From Epiperipatus broadwayi (lineage: Eukaryota > Onychophora > Udeonychophora > Euonychophora > Peripatidae), in the NCBI GenBank assembly GCA_028023455.1, contig JAQFVV010006199.1, positions 3,314,646-3,378,645 on the forward strand: a stretch of DNA of 64,000 nt, written 5' to 3'. This document shows positions 45,851 to 60,140 of the stretch, in pieces; within the stretch, counting starts at the first letter, position 1; each line of letters begins with the position of its first letter. Under the pieces are notes generated by a model. It was not told where the DNA came from. It was given only the letters and a program-made list of their open reading frames with translations, and did no database searches. The translations under genes and the position numbers were made by a program.

Positions 45851-48800
45851 TGGCTAACAAAAATATAATACAAAATAGTTCAGGAAAAGTAATTAAAAAA
45901 ATAAAACAAAACATGAAAATCAATAATATGATATCTATGTACAAAAAAACCTGAACACAAAATATAGCCTCTTATAAGAGTAGACCTAATGTATTTCAAA
46001 GAGTATATTAATTAAAGGAAGATTATAAAATAATTAGCAGAAAATACATAGTTATAAAAAGGCGTTTATCAGATTGTATTCAAACTCATAAAAATGAATT
46101 AACTAAAATATCACAAGTAAAACTATTGTATACATTTGTGTTAGTGACAAACTTCTATTGATGAATGATTTCATAGTTAATGTATTGTATTAGTATTACA
46201 CAAAATAAATAATTAAATGTCTTTATTGCTCAAAATTTCATAAGAAGTTTTATTGCTAGAAAAACCAGAACTGGAAGCAATTTTTGGATCTTCTACTCTC
46301 AAATTTAACAATCTATCACTGCACTAAACATACAGAGCTGAATTAGTATTTATAATTCAAATTAACAACAAAAGAAGTAAATATATATTGTAAACTATTG
46401 ATGGCTTAGTATAGAATATATTTTAATATGTTCAATGACTAAAAATTTACTATTATATAAAATTATAGTACATGCTATAAAAATACTGAATTTGCCACTT
46501 TACAAGCTGAGCATAGAAGGAGGAGAGTCTTTATTTATGTATAGACATAGCTTTATTATATAGTATATAGTTTTGCATATAATTGCTAAAAATATATTAA
46601 GAGAAATGTAGGAAATAAAAAAAATCACGACTGGAATTAATTTGTTAAAGCCATACTGTACAATTTATTATTTAAATTTGGTATAATATTATAATAAAAT
46701 AAAATAAAATATAAAATTAACTTCTATAAAATTTTAATTAAGAAAACTTATATAATAAGCAACTTAAATGGATTAAAATTAGGATCAAATAAATAGCTCT
46801 TTATGTTTTATTATTAAAAATGGGGGAAAAAATACTATTTGCAGTTTGGAAAACAAGTTGTTGATTTATAGATATAGGCAGCTGCTGTTAATGTAATAGA
46901 AAGGCAAGGTATGAAATAACTTTCAGAATTGTATATTATCAATAGATAATAAAAAATGGGAAGCAGCTATTAGTTTATTTGATAATAACTAATCCAACAA
47001 TGGAATATAATAATGTTTACTATATTTTTTAAACAGATATCTATTATTCAGTGGTGCATCATCATAGCAGCACAAGAAGCATGTATTTGCAGTTTCTGTC
47101 AGGATTTTGTAAAAGTTGGCAGCTTTAAAAAGAGGTAACTTTTGTGAACCTCAATTACAGATAGCATCTTCATCTAAACAATTTACCATTCATCAAATGA
47201 CAAATGACATAGTAAAAGTTTTTATTATTTAATTATTGGCTAACAAAATTTCCTGTTGACCATGAGAAAGTATTTTAAGTGATAAATAATATTGAAAATT
47301 CTTTGTGCATTTATCTACTTACTATTTTTCAAATAAGTGAAATTTATTTTCTCTTGCAAAATAATTTTTAACTGCTTATTTTTATGTGGATGATTGTTTT
47401 TACAATCACTTCTTTTGTAAACAAAACATTATGGTATCAAGTGTAAGAAGTAATACTTATTGCCAGCACTATTTATTGGAATTAATATAAAACAGTAAAA
47501 TCCATTATATTTAAATCAATTATAAGAATCATAACATATAATTTAAATTAGAGTTCAATTAATTTTATTTTACTATTATTTTTACTTCAATTTATTTAGA
47601 ATTTTTTATTTTATTCATTAATGAACAGAAAATTTTGGAATGGAACTGAGAAATGAAAAAAAAAAACATGAAAATATGTGCTTGCAGTAAATATCACAGT
47701 TTGTGGTGAACCTGATAAAATACAAATTAATTCTGAAGAGAAATTTAAAAGAATGGAGTAGAGAATAAAAAAAAAGCAAAAAACAATATAAAGAATTAAA
47801 AACTTTATGCTACAGATGTTCTTAATGAAAAATAAAATAGTAAAAAATATTGACAAATAAAACAAATTTTAAATATATTCAGCATATTGTAACTAAAATG
47901 AAAACTATTATAATTTTCAAAACCTCAGCATGATCAATTGTGGTGTAGTAAAATCTATTTCTGAATCTAATTTTTATTTTATAAAAGCAAATGGCACCTA
48001 AAAATTCTATCAATGGACATTATTTACAGAAATAAGAAAACGTGTCTATACTTATGTATACAAAATGTTTTCTGAATTACAAACAAAATTTTCATCAAGG
48101 TTCAATGACTACAAAAATTTAACCCATGGTTTAAAAGAACATGAATTTTCTCCTTGCCATTTTAAATCAATATTAACACTTTAAAAACAACTATGAATTA
48201 TTGATTACATTAACACACACTTAGAAAAGTAAATTGATTCAGAAAATAAATATTGATGAGACATTTAAAATAAATTGTTGCCACTGTGAAATTACTGTTT
48301 GAGATTACCATTTTGTAGTCATAAATAAGATAAAAATTTCAATTGAAGAGGAATTTCACAAGTTTTATTAAGTATCTTGTGAAATTCAATAATTATTTAA
48401 AAAGTCATTGGCAAAGATTCAAAAATCTAGTTAAAGATAGAGTAAATTATTTATTACATATATGTAATAAAATTTATACTTTTATTAGGTAATGAAGTTT
48501 AAAAATATTTAATTTCTGAAGTTCAATGAGCTATTTATTACTCCATTATTATAGATTCTACTCCCAATGCAATTCATATAGAGTGATTAATTTTTGATTT
48601 TGAGATTTGGTGATAAAAATAGAAATATAAAAAAAAATGTTTTTTTTTTTTGGATTCTTCAAAATTGAAGTCCATAACTCTGAATATTCAGAATAGATTG
48701 TATTAAACATTTTGAGAGAGTTATCTGTAAATATAAAAACTGTAAAGGTCAAGTACATGATAATGTGGAAAATATGGTTGGAAGATGCAGTGAATTGCAA

Positions 48801-50040
48801 GTTAGAATAAAACATCATATTGAAACAGTAATCTATATCCATATGCTAGCCATATCCTAAATTTAATAGAACTATGCTTCAGAATCCTGTTCTATTACAT
48901 TATGTTGATTTCATTTAAACTGCAATGGAATGTATTCATAATGATACATATTCAATATGAGCATATTAAAAGATAACTGACATTAGATAACATCAAGAGA
49001 AGATGCAATTTCAGTATTAGTTTAAATTAGCATGTTTAACAATGAAAAAACCAATGGGTGAATTGAAGGCAAATTAATTATCAGTTTATTTTAATGAATT
49101 TGAAATCACTTTACTGTTTCATGATATAAATTATTACAAGAAATGAATTATTCCAGCAAATCATTAGAATATATGTATGATTTATTTATTGTTAGGGATA
49201 AATATTTTGGAAATCACTATAAATTTAACATTGTTGTCAGAAATAAATTTGATGAAATTGAGTGTTCCCAAATTTTTTAATAGTAAATATAAACTACAAT
49301 ATAAACTACAAATTACAATTTAAAGAAACAACTCATAAAGAAACATATTTAACATAAAATAAAATTTTATATTAAATGTTGATTATATTATTTGTGACAT
49401 ACTCATTTCTGAAATATTTACAAGAACTGCCAATTATATTAACATACTAAAAGATTTTTAACTGTTATCAAATTTAGTTAATGTGTGAATAGAATAACTA
49501 CAAATCATCATAAATATTAAATATTTTATGGTGATATTCTTCATTTCATTACAGTCATAAAAGTAGAAAATATCATTGATTCTGTTGACATGTAAAACTT
49601 ACTATTTGAAAATTTGAAGTCTATATTTCCAAATGTAGAAAAAAATTTTTTTTTAACAATACCTAATCACAATGCTAGTAGTAGATCCTCATTTTTTATG
49701 TTGAAATATGTTAAAAATTATTTATAAAATTCATCATTTTACTTGCAATTAACAAATTTCTCAATGATTTTCATAGAAAGTGATGTCCTGTTATTTGATT
49801 ATAAATATATTATTAATAAATTCTTTAAACATCAAAAGAGAAAGTTTCTAATTTAGTTTTTTTATTTTTACAATTCTAAAATATATACATACTAATGTTC
49901 CAACAGTGTTTATAATTTTTAAAAGTTTACATAAATTTTCTGCAATAAATGACATATTCAATGTATTTTTTCTTATTCTTTTTTATTAATAAATGTTATG
50001 TAATAATAAAAAAATGTAAACTTCCTAATTAAATAAGAAA
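45851..50040. other. AT-rich region, no gene seen
   Basis: No recognised repeat family or coding remnant. A perfect 12-bp hairpin GAATTTCACAAG/CTTGTGAAATTC lies at 48351-48387. The minus-strand open frames at 47611-47865 and 48558-48842 are Phe/Ile/Leu-rich and look like composition effects. Confidence 0.5.
48351..48387. repeat. Perfect 12-bp hairpin
   Basis: GAATTTCACAAG and CTTGTGAAATTC separated by 13 bases. Confidence 0.9.
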
Positions 50041-50101
50041 TATGACTAAATGTGCTAAAATGCAGGTATTGATGAAGCTAATAACAGACAATAAAATTAA
50101 T

Positions 50102-50145
50102 GGCAGAGTGCTTTCAAAAAGTTTTGTCTTCTCATAATCATAGCC
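50102..50145 (-). ncRNA. Ribozyme-like motif, left arm of the 50-kb foldback
   Basis: On the minus strand: GGCTATGATTATGAGAAG, loop, then a CTTTTTGAAAGCAC strand and TGCC. GGC can pair with GCC, and the GAAAG-core is kept. Stem II (GAGAAG) is partly mispaired in this copy. Confidence 0.35.
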
Positions 50146-50847
50146 AGCAAATCGAATAAACACAATAGAAAATGTGTGTAAGATATATTTAAATTTAATC
50201 AAAGTGAAGTAAAGAATCCACTTTTTGGTGATAGAGAATCATACTTCCTTCCAATTTATAGCATGGGTGTTGATAGCTGTAAGCCATGTTTTTTTAACTT
50301 TATGTTTAGAGTCATGGTGCTCTTTATAAGCAATGGTGGCAGATGGTCGAACATATATGGCTGGTGGACCTTTGATGTTCCAAAGATGAAAATATATTTG
50401 CATTAGTTCAGAGGGCTTTTATACAAGTAACAATGCTGAGAGACTCTCTGATCAAACTCCCTACAGTATATAAAATCACAAGCTCTCAAACTGGCTGCAG
50501 TGCTATATATTATGATGAATCTCACTTCACTTTCTACTTGTGTCTCTTAGCACTGTTACTTGTCCAAAACTGCTTGAATAAACCCAAATATACTTCCATC
50601 TTTATGGAACACCAAAGTTCAACTGTCCATATACTTGAATCATCTTCTGCCATCATTTCTTGTATAGAGTGTCATGTCTCTAAATCTAAAGTTAAAAAAC
50701 ATGTTTTATAACTTACATCACCCATGCTACAAAATAAAAGCATGCCTTTTTCTCTCTCTCTCTCTCAAAAAGTGGACTCTCTAACTCACTTTTAATAAAT
50801 TTAAAGATTCATCACACACATTTTCCAATGTGCTCATTCAACTCACT

Positions 50848-50891
50848 GGCTATGATTATGAGAAGACAAGCCTTCTCAAAAGTGTTCAACC
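50848..50891 (+). ncRNA. Ribozyme-like motif, right arm of the 50-kb foldback
   Basis: GGCTATGATTATGA, a GAGAAG/CTTCTC stem with ACAAGC loop, AAAAGTGTT and AACC. The G of GAAA is lost here (AAAA), and the outer stem has one mismatch. Confidence 0.35.
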
Positions 50892-51472
50892 ATTAATTTT
50901 ATTATCTGTAATTAGCTTCACCAATACCTGTGTTTTAGCTAATTTAGACATATTAATAAATGTTATATTTTGCATTTTATTTCAAATCCTACAATAAATA
51001 CTTATGAATTACAATTATTTATGTCTGAACTGTAAAAAGCTAAAAACTGAGATTTATTATTAAGTAAATGATTGATTGATCAATACTTTTGAATTAATTT
51101 GATAGCATTAGTTAATATTAATAATAAGACAAACTGAAAACTAGTTTACATTTGGGTCCTTCCAAATGCTTGAACTGCCACTGCTACAAACGTATCATTA
51201 TCAGGAAGGAATACTAAGCAAAATCATTACTTTGAGTTGTGAATCCTTATCTGAAATGTGATTCAAGATGAAAGTGAATATGTAGCCTGAATATGTGTGT
51301 GAGAAAATATCTGCCATTCTTTGACATGTAAGCTGAGAAAATGAAGGGACATATTATGGCATTGTTCAATTTAACTATAAATCAAATAAGGTTTCTAAAT
51401 AATTTATTATAGGAGCACTAATACAATTGAAAAGTAAATCAGTAAGAACTATTTTAGTATAAAAATAAAATC

Positions 51473-51588
51473 CCACAACATATTTTGAATTTTGTATATA
51501 TATATATATCAAATAAAGTTTTATAATATTCCACAACATATTTTGAATTTTGTATATATATATATATCAAATAAAGTTTTCTAATAGT
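51473..51588. repeat. Two tandem units of 58 bp
   Basis: CCACAACATATTTTGAATTT, a TA run, then ATCAAATAAAGTTTT occurs twice, starting at 51473 and 51531. Confidence 0.93.
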
Positions 51589-51879
51589 CAATAGTTTGAT
51601 AATTTTTTAGTCATTATACTTAATAATAATAAAAAATGATGATGATTATGTTATTTCTTATGTGTTAAATACTCTAGCATTAACCCTGGATATTTTTTTT
51701 AAAAAAGATGCGGTTACTATTTTTATATCTAGAGCATTTTTTTTTTCATCAGCATAGTTTTTAAAATCATATGTATATTCTTTTCCACTTTTTATTAGTT
51801 CGCTTTAAAAAATATTGATTTAGTTAAATCAAATTGAATCTATTATATAGAAATATAAATACCAGTATATTTGCTATCT

Positions 51880-52080
51880 TAATATAAACTGAGCACTGCT
51901 TATATATGTGTGTTGGAGATGATGATCTAGACCAACTGATGAGTACTGGTTAAGCATAAAATACATATATTGGAGATCATTTATCTTTTTCATATGTAAG
52001 TGATCATGTGTATCATTTGTATAAAATGGACTGAATAGATTTAATATGCTTGAAAGTCTAAGTTCAAATCTCTTATATAT
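51880..52080 (+). repeat. Short repeat with hammerhead, copy 5
   Basis: ACTGAGCACTGCTTATATAT leads into the hammerhead (51922-51980), then ATCATTTATCTTTTTCATAT, and ends with the tRNA B-box-like TAAGTTCAAATCTCTT near 52050. It has the same order as copies 1 and 2. Upstream, TATTTGCTATCTTAATATAA may be the remnant of an inverted left arm as in the 15.1-kb copy. Confidence 0.75.
51922..51980 (+). ncRNA. Hammerhead ribozyme, copy 5 (core mutated)
   Basis: CTGATGA (51936-51942) and stem I (CCAA/TTGG plus ATGAT/ATCAT) are perfect. Stem II is weakened (GTACT against AGCAT), and GAAA has become TAAAA, so the invariant G12 is lost. Probably inactive. Confidence 0.75.
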
Positions 52081-52401
52081 ATATTAAATTGCAGTGTTTT
52101 ATATATATATATATAATTTAGATGGAGACATCATAACTTACAATAAAACAAGGTCATAGATTATTTACAATTAACTTTTGTATCTTTAAATCATATTTTT
52201 ATTTATTAAATGCACTCCATCGACAGCTTGAAATAACAAATTTTTGTCATACTGATCCTATTAACACAAAATGTAATCTCTCATTATTACAAAAATGACT
52301 TTAAATTAGTTTAGAAATTTAAAGATTAATGTAAAAAATTGTATAAGTATTTCAAAAATGTGTTAGAACTTTTAAAATTATTTCTGTGTTCATTTTTTTA
52401 A

Positions 52402-52423
52402 ATATATATATATATATATATAT
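52402..52423. repeat. (TA)n microsatellite
   Basis: About 11 TA units. Confidence 0.9.
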
Positions 52424-52637
52424 TGTTATTATAAATAGATTTTTTTTGCTGACCAAGCAAAATCAATCTTCCACATGCATTTCTATCTTTTCATCCAATC
52501 TTTAAATAGATATATTTATTCTTCTCTGAAGATTCACTCGTATTTTCTTTTTCATTTGTCCTTTATTATTTATTTTTTCTTTCATATTTCTCTGACTGAA
52601 AGTATGTATGCAGACCACTTCATATGTTTTTAAATAA

Positions 52638-54242
<1,605 letters not shown>

Positions 54243-54320
54243 ATTATAATAATATTAAATAGTGCTATCACGCTTATAACGTAAAGCTGTATAAATTAAT
54301 AGCAATTAATCAATTAAAAT

Positions 54321-54363
54321 GGCTTAGCACTTTCGAGAAAATGTATTTCTTATAATCATAGCC
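54321..54363 (-). ncRNA. Ribozyme-like motif, left arm of the 54-kb foldback
   Basis: On the minus strand: GGCTATGATTATAAGAAA, loop TACA, TTTTCTCGAAAGTGCTAAGCC split across the stem II strand and core. GGCT pairs with AGCC, stem II AGAAA/TTTCT is kept, and CGAAAGTGCTA is complete. Confidence 0.42.
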
Positions 54364-54467
54364 TATTATGACTCATTTACTGGAATCATTCTATATGTAT
54401 AATATGCAAACTCTATGCAAATGAGTCAATTAGTCCATATGTTGATTCCAATGAATGAGTCATAATA

Positions 54468-54510
54468 GGCTATGATTATGAGAAATACATTTTCTAAAAA
54501 GTTCTAAGCC
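54468..54510 (+). ncRNA. Ribozyme-like motif, right arm of the 54-kb foldback
   Basis: GGCTATGATTATGAGAAA, loop TACA, TTTTCT, then AAAAAGTTCTAAGCC. The outer stem is intact, but CGAAAG has decayed to AAAAAG. Confidence 0.35.
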
Positions 54511-54903
54511 ATTTTAATTGATTAATTGCTATTAATTTATACAGCTTTACGTTATAAGTGTGATAGCACTATTTAATATTATTATAATTTGGACAAGCGT
54601 AAAGCATAAATCTATAATTTATTACTTAATTCTCATTATAATATTTTTGTTATTTTTTTCAATATTCAGCTTCATAACATCTTATTGTCATTATCTATCC
54701 TGAAAGTTACTTATCTCTGTCTATTAATCATTATATAGGATATAGATGTATTGATTTTTATTAAAACATTTCTAAAAATTTTCACAAGCCATGCTTAACA
54801 CATTATTAAGCTCATTCTTAATATTAAACACACTGTTATAGTCCCAATTTGCAATGGCTATATAACTAACATGTTAACAGCTCATATATATATAAAACCA
54901 AAA

Positions 54904-55037
54904 CTACTACAAATAGACCTTCTCAAGTGAAAATCAAACTAAAAGAAAATAACACACACACACGCACACACATACATATATATATATGTTATTTTCTTTT
55001 AGTTTGATTTTCACTTGAGAAGGTTTATTTGTAGTAG
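54904..55037. repeat. Near-perfect hairpin with (CA)n/(TA)n loop (CTTCTCAAGTG family)
   Basis: Arms 54904-54953 and 54988-55037 match at all but about one position. They contain CCTTCTCAAGTGAAAATCAA and AACTAAAAGAAAATAAC. The 34-bp loop is CA and TA repeats. Arm motifs are shared with the foldback at 29756-30248. Confidence 0.95.
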
Positions 55038-55479
55038 ACGAAACCATAGTTGTGTAAGGATTTTGTTAAAATTTTGGATATAATCTAGTATTGTATTGTT
55101 TTATGGTTTTGCATATTTATCTATATACCATATGCTGTTTGTTTAGTTGGTTTGTAGAATATATTGTGATAAACTTCTGCCATAAATATTTTAAAAATAT
55201 TACAGAGCATCCTTAAATAAAATTTTATATTGGCTTTAGATTACATTAATAAGTGTTTCACTTTCATACAATAAATGTAATAATAAAATAGCTTTATATA
55301 CAAGTAATTTAATTATAGTAGTTTAAACACACTATGATGAAATACAATGTCTTTTTTTGTTATATAGAGTAGTAGTATATTGGGTCTTTGTTAAATATCC
55401 AAGCCCATATTTTTATTTAATAAATGCTATAAAAGCATTTTTAAAGCAATAATTTACTCACATTTTTAGATGGTAATCA

Positions 55480-56200
55480 TCCAGGCCCAAAATTGCTCAA
55501 GTTTAATCTTTCATTACTTGATAATAAAAATTTGAGTTTTCTGAACATTAATTACTAAGGCAAAATGTTTATATGTTCCATTCAAAATATTAAGATTGTT
55601 TTGTATATCAACATTCCAGTTTGCAAGAATAATACAATCAATAGCATAATATAAAATTAAAAAAAAAAGAAATCAAATCTGTATTGTATTCTGATATTCA
55701 ACTAGAACTAACATACATCCTTGCTTAACATTAGTTTTTATGGTAAATGCTTTAGGTTTTTTTCATTAGCAGTAATACTCATTAATTTCATCCTATCATA
55801 TAAAAATTGTATGTCAAATTAACATTGATGGCAATAGTTAATTCAAACATGGCCATAAGCTTATCTAATTAATTGAATCAAATGCCTTCCTCAAATAATT
55901 AAAGAAAATACATAAATTACTTCTTTAATTTCTGTCACTTCACTTTCATTTTCCTGGGAACAAAATCAAGTCTATATTACTTTTTGATTATCTTAGACAA
56001 CACTGATTTTCTGTTATGTATTAATCTCTAACTGGAAGCAACCTATATAACAAAATCATTGAAAGTACTTTTGCTGCAGTGAATAACAGTGATATTATTT
56101 CCTGATAATATTTTTTATGAATGGAAACAATAAAAGCATTTTAAAATCAGATGGCACAATATAATAAGTTCAAGTAATAATCTTTAAAAATTTGACTTAA
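55480..56200 (-). mobile_element. Decayed LINE RT fragment E
   Basis: On the minus strand, from high to low coordinates: VPSDFKMLLLFPFIKN (about 56155-56110), a stretch with KVIYVFFNYLRKAFDSIN (about 55915-55865, counterpart of DYxKAFDSI with the first catalytic Asp), KTNVKQGCMLV (about 55735-55705, the QG box), YAIDCIILAN (about 55650-55618, the YADD box with the first Asp changed to Ile), and a VINVQKTQ block (about 55560-55540). These are RTE/Jockey-like RT boxes in correct order. It may extend to about 57.1 kb, but I cannot read motifs there. Confidence 0.7.
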
Positions 56201-57284
56201 TATTTGTAGTTATTATAGTTATAATTTTTCCAAGAATTTTATTAGAACATATCATTATTTTATTGTTAACATAACTTCTTTGAACTGAATATTTTCGTCC
56301 TATCTAATTGACTATATAGGATGGATTTATCATTAAAAGCTGTCATCTTATATTATTTTTCAAAAAATTAATTACTATGTTCTTTCCATCTATTCAAAAT
56401 ATTATTATCATAAAAAAGAATGCCACATATGGATATATAGGATTATGATACCACTGTTAAATTTATTTTACTTCCAACACATTAAAAAAAGATTTAAAAT
56501 GACCTTAATCAATGTGGTAGTTACCTTTTGTAGTTTATATTGCCAAATATTTTAAATCTTTTTGTCAGTTGTATTAAATCTCTTATATGGCTTATAAATT
56601 TTTAATTCTGTCAAATAACAAATCCTACTTAATTTATTTTAATCAAATCACTTGCAAAATCACTGATTGAAAGCCAATTTTTTTTTTAATAAATGCAAGA
56701 ATAAATTTAGAATTCTATATCTTATTAAACTAATAAACATAAAAATCCAAACTGATAATTTTAATATTTAATAATTATTAAAATTTTCACAGATAGTAAT
56801 TGGTTTTAAAGAAAGAACAAATTTCTTATCAAATAAACTTTTAGATTTACTTTTTAATGCAACTACTATTTTAAATTGGAGCATGCTAATATATCATTAC
56901 TAATAATATAAAGCTGTAATAGTTCATGTAATATGAATTTTTTCCATACCCTAATTGCTAACTATAACGGAATTTATTAGATGTTTAAGTTTAGATATAT
57001 ATTTATATAATTTTTGTAGTAATTTTTCAGCCTAAATAAAGAGTTTTTCAGTACAAGCACCAGTTTAATTAACTTTAGCCCAAAGCTGATTTGCTTCTGC
57101 TAATACATTCATCTAAAACCCTAAGAATATTAATCTGAGCTTTCAATATTATTGATATAATAACATTATCCAGCAAGTTCTTTTTTTCTGAACTCTTCCC
57201 TAAAGTAACATAAAAGGATAAGTACTTATAACATTACTTTGTGCAAACCATCTTTTCATATTATTACTTTTCACTGATATATTT

Positions 57285-57325
57285 AGCTGAACGTTTTCGA
57301 GGAACCGTGCCTCATACTCATAGCC
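57285..57325 (-). ncRNA. Ribozyme-like motif, left arm of the 57.3-kb palindrome
   Basis: On the minus strand: GGCTATGAGTATGAGG, loop CACGGTT, CCTCGAAAACGTTCAGCT. Stem II GAGG/CCTC is perfect, CGAAAACGTTC keeps the GAAA plus palindrome (AACGTT), and the outer GGCT pairs with AGCT with one wobble. Confidence 0.45.
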
Positions 57326-57372
57326 TTAGTGAAAGTACTTAATATATTACATATATTAAGTACTTTCACTAA

Positions 57373-57413
57373 GGCTATGAGTATGAGGCACGGTTCCTCG
57401 AAAACGTTCAGCC
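57373..57413 (+). ncRNA. Ribozyme-like motif, right arm of the 57.3-kb palindrome
   Basis: GGCTATGAGTATGAGG, loop, CCTCGAAAACGTTCAGCC. Stem II and the closing GGC/GCC stem are intact. This is the best-preserved example of the motif in the window. Confidence 0.48.
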
Positions 57414-57784
57414 AAATTTATTATTAACTATATATTTTTTTTCTCTAATAATTTACAATTAAGTATTTTTATTATTACAAATAAGGAGAAATTAAAACCA
57501 CATTTATTACTGATATATTTAGAAGTTCCAAGAATAAAAGGTACCAAATTAGGCATCACAGTTAACCAATAATAAGCAATCTGCTTTAATTCAGTATTAT
57601 GCAGTTGAAAAAAATTGTAATCATCTACTTATTCAATTAAATTTATTTCCTTTTAAAAAGAATAGTTGTACCATTCTATAATGTTGATAATTCTTTACTT
57701 ATAAAATGCACTTATTTATACAGGTCTTGAAAAGTTCACAATTAAGCAAAATATTGGTATATTTTTATTTATTACAAAAATACA

Positions 57785-58440
57785 ATTATGTAGCAATTAA
57801 AAACCAATGAAAAGATAGAATGATACCAATAATACTATTTTATCTTTGGGTTCTGTTGTAATATAAACTTAGTTTTTGACTTGGTTTTAGATTATATAGT
57901 GAATTTTGTCTATTGTTTTCAATTATGTACAGATTAAATGCTCTGCAATCACCATTAATATATTTAAAGTATGAAGAATGGGTCTTACTTTTAACAACCT
58001 AGTTACGTTTGCTTTGCAATTAAAGATATTTAAAAGTTTTGCTCATTTATTTATTATTACAATTATTAAAACTGATACTTCACTTAATATTCAAATGTTA
58101 AAAGTAAGACTCATTCTTCATCCTTTGAATATATTAAGGATGATTGCAGATCATTTAGTTTGTACATAAATTAAAACAGTAGATAAAATTCACCATATAA
58201 CTTAAAAATCAAGTCTAAAACTAAGATTACATAACAGATGCTAAAGATAGAATGGTATCATAGTGTCATTCTAACTTTTCATTGGTTTTTGACACTATGT
58301 AATTCATGATGCTACATAACTCAATGAAGGTAGTTACTTTTGTTTTGCAATTACAGATATTTAGAAGTTATAAATATTTATTTATTATTAAAAATAAATT
58401 ACTATTATCTCTTGATATATTAGTATTGCAATTACTGATT
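57785..58440. repeat. Foldback element with about 215-bp arms and repeated loop
   Basis: Left arm 57785-58000 and right arm 58096-58319 are inverted copies; shared blocks are AAAACCAATGAAAAG, TGCAATCA and GTCTTACTTTTAACA with their inverses. The loop (58001-58095), with TTACGTTTGCTTTGCAATTA and GATATTTAAAAGTT, is repeated in direct orientation just after the right arm (58333-58440). The order arm, loop, inverted arm, loop matches the architecture at 39.6-40.4 kb. The open frame at 57978-58169 is incidental. Confidence 0.9.
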
Positions 58441-59121
58441 TTATAGTTATTTATAATACTGTAGCAAATAATCCCCAGCATCGTAACTTAGATTCTATTA
58501 GACAGTTCATTTTATGATCATTTGTAAAGAATTCTTTCAATTTTACATGGTAAGTAAAGTGATATTAACAACATCACTTTTGCAGAATTATCCAAATCTT
58601 ATTTCAAAGTGACTCATTATTAATTATATTACTTTATGCAAAAATTACGTTTAAGAATTCCAGTTTATTAAACATGGCATTATTATTTCTTTTTCATTAA
58701 AAAAAGAAAAGAAGTGGTATCAAATTTGTTGTATGTGTAGTTAAAAAATGGAAATATAATTATATAAACATATAATTATATTATCATCATTAGGGCTGAA
58801 AGATGAATTATGACATGAGAAGTTTTTGACAATGGGAATCTATGGTAATTTATAAGACTTAAAATAGTAAGATAAAAGAATATAAAGAATTGTCAGGAAA
58901 AATTTTGTATGAAAATCCATATGTAGCTTTTATTAAAACATTTTTATCTAACAGAGTAGCAATAGGCATTTTTCATTGATACTGTTATTGGATATTCACA
59001 GTCAACTTTTTATCTGAATATAATTCCTTTATCCTCAAACTGTGAATTATAGTAGTAGCATGATTACATCATCTGAAGGTACATAAAGAAGTGTCAAACA
59101 TGTAAGCTTTACAAATATCTA
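58441..59121. other. AT-rich sequence, no gene seen
   Basis: No coding remnant or family recognised. Confidence 0.5.

Positions 59122-60140
<1,019 letters not shown>

Larger units (their letters stand above)
50041..50954. repeat. Large foldback element, about 400-bp arms
   Basis: Left arm about 50041-50445 and right arm about 50545-50954, with a 100-bp loop. Shared blocks include CTTCTCATAATCATAGCCA against its inverse TGGCTATGATTATGAGAAG, AGTCCACTTTTT-type, TAGCATGGGTG, GTTTTTTAACTTTA, and GTAACAATGCTGAGAGAC against GTCTCTTAGCACTGTTAC. The arms differ by small indels, including a CT run only in the right arm (50752-50766). Each arm carries one ribozyme-like motif. The open frame at 50433-50711 spans loop and arm and looks incidental. 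Confidence 0.93.
54243..54589. repeat. Foldback element with about 154-bp arms
   Basis: Left arm 54243-54397 and right arm 54436-54589 are inverted copies with only a few differences; the loop is 38 bp. The arm contains TGCTATCACGCTTATAACGT, TATACAGCTTTACG, AATGGCTTAGCAC and AATCATAGCCTATTATGACT. Each arm carries a ribozyme-like motif, in opposite orientations. Confidence 0.95.
57282..57419. repeat. Near-perfect palindrome with 65-bp arms
   Basis: Left arm about 57282-57346 and right arm about 57355-57419 differ at one or two positions. The arms contain CTGAACGTTTTCGAGGAACC, GTGCCTCATACTCATAGCC and TTAGTGAAAGTACTTAATAT. The centre is only a few bases. High identity suggests recent origin. 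Each arm holds a ribozyme-like motif. Confidence 0.95.

Noticed and set aside
47611-48842. Minus-strand open frames of 84 and 94 codons
   Set aside because: Phe/Ile-rich, low complexity, no motif. They reflect AT bias.
50433-50711. 92-codon plus-strand open frame
   Set aside because: It lies across the loop and right arm of a foldback element and its residues are dictated by the inverted repeat. No domain recognised.
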